From Bacillota bacterium (lineage in GTDB: Bacteria; Bacillota; Clostridia; Christensenellales; Borkfalkiaceae), in the NCBI GenBank assembly GCA_003343995.1, contig QAKE01000004.1:1-9846 (forward strand): a stretch of 9,846 bases of DNA, read 5' to 3'. The notes under the pieces are model-generated. The model was not told the origin of the DNA. It saw nothing but the letters and a program-made list of their open reading frames with translations, and did not search any database. Below, one piece after another: positions 6,252-9,846 of the stretch (positions are counted from its first letter, which is position 1; each line of letters starts with the position of its first letter). Position numbers and translations under genes: made by a program.

Positions 6252-7682
6252 ATGGACAGCAATGAATTAAAAGAACGATTTCTCAGTCACTTTATGGAAA
6301 TTACAGAAGACGGTTTCCTGTTGGTTGATAAATATGGAAAAATTGTTGCAATCAGTGACGCATATTATAAGAGCATGAGAATTTCAAACTTCAAGTCCCA
6401 GGATGAACTGATTGGAATGGATGTGGATGCTGTTTTTTATAATTCGCGTCTGCCTGCACTTTTAAAAGAGACTAAGCCGGTACAATACAACACAGAAGCA
6501 TTCCCCACCGGAAAAGATCTCCCGCTTAACGCGGAGAACTACTCGTTTTGTATTCGCACCTGCGCCAATATACTGGATGAAACCACGGGAGAAGTCTTAG
6601 GTGCATTTGCTCATGTCCGTTTTACAAACCAGCCCTTCCTATTCAGTGAAATGATCTCCACGATGGAGAAGGAGGTATATTTTTACAAGCAGCAGCTTCA
6701 AAAATATACGGATACTATTTTTTCTCCCAATGAGATTCTGGGATGTTCTCCTGCCATTGTGCGTGCAAAAAACAGTGTTGCAAAAGCTGCTGCAACCGAT
6801 TTTAACGTCATGATCGTGGGCGAGACCGGAACGGGAAAGGAATTGTTTGCTTCCGCCTTGCATAATTGCAGTCAGAGACGGAATCAACCCTTTGTAAAAT
6901 TGAATTGCTCCGCGATTCCCAGTGAACTGTTTGAATCCGAACTTTTCGGCTATGAAGACGGTGCGTTTACCGGTGCCAAGAAGGGAGGCAAACAGGGAAA
7001 ATTTGAGTTGGCCAACGGCGGAACCATCTTTTTGGACGAGATTGCGGACATGCCTTTGAACATGCAGGCCAAGCTGCTTCGCGTCCTTCAGGAACAGGAG
7101 ATCGACCGGGTTGGCTCTACTAAGACGATTAAGGTGGATGTCCGTGTAGTAGCGGCCACAAACAAAGATTTGACACAAGCAATTCGGGACCAGACGTTTC
7201 GGGCCGACTTATATTACCGTTTGAATGTTATCAACATACGCATCCCGCCTCTCCGGGAGAGAAAAGAGGATATTCCGGACATTGCAGACCATTTCCTCCA
7301 GCAGTTAAATACGCGGTATGGTACCTCCAAGTATTTTTCCCCGGAAACAATGGCTGCTTTAAAGCAAAAGGATTGGCCGGGAAATGTACGAGAGCTGCGT
7401 AATGAAGTGGAGCGGTTGTTTGCTTTTTCCGAAAATCGGATTCAGATTGAATGCCTGGAGAAAGAGCTGTGCAACCAACAGGAGTCGTCGCCAACGCCCC
7501 TTAAGCTTGGCACACTCACACTTGCAGACCACCTGCGCGAAGTAGAACGAACCATTATTTTGGAAACGCTGATCCGTAATCAGTTTAATATCCGAAAAAC
7601 GGCTCAGGAGTTGGGAGTCAGCCGGGGTACGCTCTACAACAAGATTATTTCCCTGGGAATCAAGCGGCATGGCTATGACTAA
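6252..7682 (+). CDS. PAS / AAA+ / Fis sigma-54-dependent activator
   Basis: Enhancer-binding protein that uses ATP to open promoters bound by sigma-54 RNA polymerase. Residue numbers here count from the ATG at 6252 (476 residues). Region 10-125 is PAS-like (EDGFLLVDKYGKIVAISDAYY near its start), a probable small-molecule sensor. A short coiled linker follows (about 133-152). The AAA+ domain shows Walker A GETGTGKE (190-197), the sigma-54 contact loop GAFTGA (237-242), Walker B GGTIFLDE (256-263), sensor I AATN, the arginine-finger region FRADLYYRLNV and sensor II WPGNVRELRNEVE. The C-terminal Fis-type helix-turn-helix is FNIRKTAQELGVSRGTLYNK (445-464). All catalytic elements are present, so it should be functional. 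There is no receiver domain, so it is not a classic two-component regulator. It is divergent from dctP, its probable target. An in-frame ATG at 6234 would add six residues but sits on the binding site. Confidence 0.95.
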   Translation: MDSNELKERFLSHFMEITEDGFLLVDKYGKIVAISDAYYKSMRISNFKSQDELIGMDVDAVFYNSRLPALLKETKPVQYNTEAFPTGKDLPLNAENYSFCIRTCANILDETTGEVLGAFAHVRFTNQPFLFSEMISTMEKEVYFYKQQLQKYTDTIFSPNEILGCSPAIVRAKNSVAKAAATDFNVMIVGETGTGKELFASALHNCSQRRNQPFVKLNCSAIPSELFESELFGYEDGAFTGAKKGGKQGKFELANGGTIFLDEIADMPLNMQAKLLRVLQEQEIDRVGSTKTIKVDVRVVAATNKDLTQAIRDQTFRADLYYRLNVINIRIPPLRERKEDIPDIADHFLQQLNTRYGTSKYFSPETMAALKQKDWPGNVRELRNEVERLFAFSENRIQIECLEKELCNQQESSPTPLKLGTLTLADHLREVERTIILETLIRNQFNIRKTAQELGVSRGTLYNKIISLGIKRHGYD

Positions 7683-7704
7683 GAATTTGTCTAAATATCT
7701 GGAG

Positions 7705-7748
7705 AAACAAAAAAGATGGCAGAAAATATCTGCCATCTTTTTTTGTTT
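7705..7748. terminator. Strong bidirectional intrinsic terminator
   Basis: GATGGCAGA (7715-7723) pairs perfectly with TCTGCCATC (7729-7737) around the loop AAATA, extended by six A's on the left and seven T's on the right. It ends the rightward activator gene 23 bases after its stop and, because the flanks are A/T runs on both sides, also ends the leftward three-gene cassette. Confidence 0.93.
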
Positions 7749-7761
7749 CCCAAGACATACG

Positions 7762-7938
7762 TTACTGAATCCGAAACCCTGCTGAACAATGGTTGAACAC
7801 ATAAGAAAATCGTTCTTCATTGGATGAAAATTCCAGCTGCTCATAATCCCCTCCTTCCACCTCCCGGAAGGATACAATATGATCCGACCAGTTGATCCAG
7901 AGCATATAAGAGCCCTGTGCCACAGTTTCTTCGCTCAC
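7762..7938 (-). CDS. Small conserved-looking protein of unknown function (58 aa)
   Basis: I do not recognise a named family. From the GTG at 7938 the protein has 58 residues and reads as a compact folded domain: an aromatic-rich beta segment (YMLWINWSDHIVSF), an acidic turn (REVEGGDYEQLEF), then a helix (SSNEERFSYVFNHC) and a final strand-like AGFRIQ. The start is chosen because GAAGGGAG (7947-7954) lies 8 bases upstream; an in-frame TTG at 7980 would add 14 residues but has no binding site. It is the last gene of a three-gene cassette, 47 bases after the coiled-coil gene, and is closed by the terminator at 7705-7748. No signal peptide or membrane segment is visible, so it is probably cytoplasmic. 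Confidence 0.7.
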   Translation of the reverse strand: MSEETVAQGSYMLWINWSDHIVSFREVEGGDYEQLEFSSNEERFSYVFNHCSAGFRIQ

Positions 7939-7985
7939 TTTGTCGTCTCCCTTCTTTGTACCATCGGCACAATCACGCAATATCT

Positions 7986-8927
7986 CTACATCTGTACGCT
8001 ATGTACCAGCGATTCAATTCTATTTTTATTTTCTTTTATCTGCTCCTCCACATCTGCTATCATGGCATTTACATAGCCCAAAACATTGCAGATCTGGCTT
8101 CTTGTTTCCTCCACCTGCTGCTGCGAATGATGGATTTGATCCAAAACAACCCAGTCGGTAAAGATACCATCAAACATATAGTCTGCAAAGCGTAGAAATC
8201 CATCTACACTAACCTGCAGTTCCGCACAAATCGTTACATCTGCCAGTTCCGTTTTAAAGGTACGCAGCTGAGACTGCAAATACTCCACAGCCTCCTGCGC
8301 CTCATCCAAATGGCTGTGTTTGGCAAGGTCCGCAACAATACCTCCTCCAAACAAATCCCAGGTTCCCCAGCCCTCTGCGCTGTCCAGGCTGGACAGGATT
8401 TGATCGGTAGTCAAACGCGCGGCATTTCCTGCAAAAGCTGCTTCCTGCAATTCGTTCTTCTGGCTCTCCAGATAAGCAATGCTCTCCTCAAGCTGCAGGA
8501 TCTCCTGAGCGGGCGCTCCTCCCTGTTGTTTGACCGCCTGGGTCTTTTCCTTCAGAACAGACTCATAGCGGCTCTCACAGCCCTCCAAGCCGGCTAATTC
8601 CGCCTCACACCGCTTTATGTCCTCTTCTACCCCTGCCAGTTCCCGCACTGCCGCATCATATTTTACTTTGGCTGCATAGGCCTCCTGTCGCTCTGTCGTC
8701 AATTTCTCGTCCATGGTTCCAACTACACGGTAAAAAAATGCAGCCAGACTGCGGCCCTCCAGCCGATCTACATCTTCCTGCTCTGCCGCCATAATTTCCT
8801 TTAGTTCGGCCACTTGACGTTTTAAGGTGCTGCGCTGGTTATACAGCTCTATCTGCTTCCCCTCCAGCTTTTTCTTCCTGGCACATTGCTCCTGCAAAAG
8901 CCGAAGCTGCTCATCATAGAAATTCAT
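7986..8927 (-). CDS. Coiled-coil protein of unknown function (313 aa)
   Basis: No function can be named. The N-terminal half (about 1-163) is mostly charged, heptad-like helix (for example DEQLRLLQEQCARKKKLEGK and ELAGVEEDIKRCEAELAGLE), interrupted near 60-72 by RSLAAFFYRVVGT. A distinctive glycine-rich segment GWGTWDLFGGGIVADLAKHS (186-205) could be a membrane-contacting or hinge region. A second conserved-looking block FLRFADYMFDGIFTDW (244-259) precedes a final helix (265-310). There is no signal peptide and no clear transmembrane span. The start is the ATG at 8927, since AAAGGAGC (8936-8943) lies 9 bases upstream; an in-frame ATG at 8951 would overlap that site. It follows the 58-residue gene at 8973-9149 by 45 bases. 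From memory, similar architecture occurs in unnamed Firmicute proteins, but I cannot verify this. Confidence 0.85.
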   Translation of the reverse strand: MNFYDEQLRLLQEQCARKKKLEGKQIELYNQRSTLKRQVAELKEIMAAEQEDVDRLEGRSLAAFFYRVVGTMDEKLTTERQEAYAAKVKYDAAVRELAGVEEDIKRCEAELAGLEGCESRYESVLKEKTQAVKQQGGAPAQEILQLEESIAYLESQKNELQEAAFAGNAARLTTDQILSSLDSAEGWGTWDLFGGGIVADLAKHSHLDEAQEAVEYLQSQLRTFKTELADVTICAELQVSVDGFLRFADYMFDGIFTDWVVLDQIHHSQQQVEETRSQICNVLGYVNAMIADVEEQIKENKNRIESLVHSVQM

Positions 8928-8972
8928 TTCATGCTGCTCCTTTCCACACATAAACCTTCTTGTACACAGGTA

Positions 8973-9149
8973 TTATCTCTCCCCAGTATAAATCTCTGTA
9001 TGGCCCCCAACAGGACGGATATAGGATTTACCTGCCTTTGGGGAGGTCCTTTCCATCACAGCTTCAATGCCCAATGTCTCCATGTAACAAGGATTTTTCT
9101 GAAGCATATCCATCAAGCAAATCGACATAATCCGAGTTTTTGCATCCAT
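8973..9149 (-). CDS. Small protein of unknown function (58 aa)
   Basis: First gene of the cassette. The 58-residue product begins MDAKTRIMSICLMDMLQKNP, a likely amphipathic helix, continues with YMETLGIEAVMERT and ends in a basic, Gly-rich tail (SPKAGKSYIRPVGGHTEIY). The opening KTRIM pattern with a following NP-Y-LGIE resembles short Clostridia proteins I recall but cannot name. The start at 9149 is fixed by AGGAGG (9158-9163) 8 bases upstream; a longer in-frame ATG at 9176 has no binding site. It has no export signal. It may be co-transcribed with the coiled-coil gene that begins 45 bases after its stop. Confidence 0.7.
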   Translation of the reverse strand: MDAKTRIMSICLMDMLQKNPCYMETLGIEAVMERTSPKAGKSYIRPVGGHTEIYTGER

Positions 9150-9203
9150 TTCAACTGCCTCCTCGCTGCTCTCCACAGAGTATTCTCTTTCTGCTATGGC
9201 TGT

Positions 9204-9212
9204 ATTTTAACA
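9204..9212 (-). promoter_or_regulatory. Possible extended -10 promoter for the three-gene cassette
   Basis: The minus strand reads TGTTAAAAT, a TG-N extended -10 with TAAAAT (5 of 6), 55 bases upstream of the first start codon. There is no recognisable -35 box at the right distance, so confidence is low. Confidence 0.3.
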
Positions 9213-9321
9213 TTTGCTCCAACAAGAATACACTGCTTATTCCGCAAATTAAGAGGGGCTATTTTTACAGACGCCGCAAATATCTGCCCGCATCACTTCC
9301 CCATAAATTTTATTTCCATAT

Positions 9322-9340
9322 CACTGGGGAAGCCCCTGTG
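9322..9340. other. Short GC hairpin
   Basis: GGGG (9326-9329) pairs with CCCC (9333-9336) around a 3-base loop, with CAC and GTG extending the stem beyond one mismatch. It lies directly before the terminator at 9343-9381. Its role is unknown. The rest of 9165-9342 shows no gene. Confidence 0.35.
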
Positions 9341-9342
9341 AA

Positions 9343-9381
9343 GGCAAAAAAAGACACGCTTTACAGCGTGTCTTTTTTGCC
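9343..9381. terminator. Strong bidirectional intrinsic terminator
   Basis: GACACGCT (9353-9360) pairs with AGCGTGTC (9365-9372) around a TTAC loop. It is flanked by seven A's on the left and six T's on the right, and closed by GGC/GCC. It insulates the tRNA side from the cassette and is a second stop behind the tRNA operon terminator. Confidence 0.9.
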
Positions 9382-9492
9382 TATTTGAACACAAATATAA
9401 AATCGTGGCTCCACACAGTGGGGCGCGCTTTTGCGCCGCATGAACGTTTTGCCGCAAGCAAAACCTTAGCGCAGGTACAATTCATTTGCCCC
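9382..9492. other. Stem-loop-rich intergenic region
   Basis: Several hairpins follow each other: TATTTG/CAAATA (9382-9397), CCAC/GTGG (9411-9421), GGCGC/GCGCC (9422-9437) and a perfect 7-bp GTTTTGC/GCAAAAC (9446-9464). GGGGC (9420-9424) can alternatively pair with GCCCC (9488-9492), enclosing the last two. There is no coding potential. It could be a structured RNA, an intergenic repeat family member or a decayed element. I recognise no known family. Confidence 0.35.
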
Positions 9493-9516
9493 GAGCATTT
9501 AAAATATCCCAGGATT

Positions 9517-9560
9517 CCATAAAAAATAACCACACCTGATGGTGTGGTTATTTTTTATGG
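9517..9560 (-). terminator. Terminator of the tRNA operon
   Basis: A perfect 20-bp inverted repeat: 9517-9536 pairs with 9541-9560 around a TGAT loop, the core being AACCACACC/GGTGTGGTT. Read left, the T-run TTTTTTATGG follows the stem. The right arm contains the encoded CCA end of tRNA-Cys, so the terminator starts at the last bases of the mature tRNA. Confidence 0.92.
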
Positions 9561-9632
9561 AGGTGCCACCCAGATTTGAACTGGGGAGTGGAGCTTTTGC
9601 AGAGCTCTGCCTTACCACTTGGCTATGGCACC
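9558..9632 (-). tRNA. tRNA-Cys (anticodon GCA)
   Basis: The cloverleaf is complete: acceptor GGTGCCA/TGGCACC, D-arm GCC/GGC, anticodon stem GAGCT/AGCTC with loop CTGCAAA (anticodon GCA) and T-arm CCCAG/CTGGG with loop TTCAAAT. The discriminator base is U, as expected for cysteine tRNA. CCA is encoded at 9560-9558. It is the last tRNA of a left-facing cluster. Confidence 0.97.
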
Positions 9633-9635
9633 ATC

Positions 9636-9653
9636 TGGAGCAGGGCTGCTCCA
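9636..9653. other. Hairpin in the Gly-Cys tRNA spacer
   Basis: TGGAGCA (9636-9642) pairs with TGCTCCA (9647-9653) around GGGC. On the transcribed strand the T-run precedes rather than follows the stem, so it is not a terminator; it may help processing of the precursor. Confidence 0.45.
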
Positions 9654-9659
9654 AAAAAT

Positions 9660-9735
9660 TGGAGCGAGTGACGAGGCTCGAACTCGCTACCTCCACCTTG
9701 GCAAGGTGGCGCTCTACCAGATGAGCTACACTCGC
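9660..9735 (-). tRNA. tRNA-Gly (anticodon GCC)
   Basis: Acceptor GCGAGTG/CACTCGC, anticodon stem CCACC/GGTGG with loop TTGCCAA (anticodon GCC) and T-loop TTCGAGC are all present. Discriminator U and encoded CCA (9662-9660) follow. It lies 42 bases after tRNA-Phe and 27 bases before tRNA-Cys in the same transcript. Confidence 0.97.
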
Positions 9736-9741
9736 ATGTTG

Positions 9742-9765
9742 CCTGGAGAGGAGAACCTCTCCAGG
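9742..9765. other. Hairpin in the Phe-Gly tRNA spacer
   Basis: CCTGGAGAGG (9742-9751) pairs perfectly with CCTCTCCAGG (9756-9765) around a 4-base loop. There is no T-run on the transcribed strand, so it is probably a processing or spacer element of the tRNA precursor rather than a terminator. Confidence 0.5.
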
Positions 9766-9777
9766 ACTTTGTTCACT

Positions 9778-9846
9778 TGGTGCCTCCGGCCGGAATCGAA
9801 CCAGCGACACGGGGATTTTCAGTCCCCTGCTCTACCAACTGAGCTA
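9778..9846 (-). tRNA. tRNA-Phe (anticodon GAA), cut by window edge
   Basis: The window holds everything from U8 to the CCA end. The anticodon stem GGGGA/TCCCC encloses loop CTGAAAA (anticodon GAA). T-stem GCTGG/CCGGC, acceptor 3' strand CGGAGGC, discriminator A and encoded CCA (9780-9778) follow. Only the seven 5' acceptor bases lie beyond the right edge. The operon promoter is outside the window. Confidence 0.95.

Noticed and set aside
6639..7178. A 179-codon open frame opposite the sigma-54 activator
   Set aside because: The plus strand here encodes Walker A, GAFTGA and Walker B; the complement has no family pattern.
9499..9810. Open frames across the tRNA cluster on both strands
   Set aside because: They are translations of tRNA genes, with no coding signal.
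1..9846. CRISPR array, insertion sequence, integrase or attachment site near the tRNAs
   Set aside because: No direct repeat array, transposase, recombinase or duplicated tRNA end was seen. The tRNA cluster alone is not evidence of an integrated element.

Overview
The window looks like a chromosomal piece of a Clostridia-type Firmicute, plausibly an Oscillospiraceae-like gut anaerobe. The evidence is strong AGGAGG-type ribosome binding sites throughout, a mid-range base composition, short proteins of a type I associate with Clostridia, and a Phe-Gly-Cys tRNA cluster. Genus is not resolvable from the sequence alone.

Layout. Positions 1-475 hold no convincing protein gene. They contain a long hairpin terminator, a good sigma-70-type promoter facing right and a second strong hairpin, which together bound a possible small RNA. 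Positions 476-5922 are a left-facing block read in the order dctP, dctQ, dctM (a complete three-component TRAP transporter), a YtcJ-type amidohydrolase, then, after a hairpin, an AraC-family regulator. Positions 5923-6251 are a divergent control region. Positions 6252-7682 encode a right-facing PAS / AAA+ / Fis sigma-54 activator, closed by a strong bidirectional terminator. Positions 7762-9149 are a left-facing cassette of three conserved-looking proteins of unknown function (58, 313 and 58 residues). Positions 9165-9557 hold no protein gene but many stem-loops. Positions 9558-9846 hold tRNA-Cys, tRNA-Gly and the 3' part of tRNA-Phe, all left-facing.

How it works together (inference). The divergent region has a near-consensus -24/-12 sigma-54 promoter aimed at dctP. 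A cluster of GTTCA/TGAAC half-sites lies about 137-180 bp upstream of the predicted start, where sigma-54 activators usually bind. The activator gene next to it carries an intact GAFTGA loop. The simplest reading is a sensor-activator whose PAS domain detects a small molecule, switching on uptake by the TRAP transporter and hydrolysis by the amidohydrolase. The half-sites also lie just after the activator's own probable start point, which suggests autorepression. The substrate is unknown. This self-contained, sigma-54-driven import-and-hydrolysis locus is the best candidate in the window for an uncharacterised system; the three-gene unknown cassette is second.
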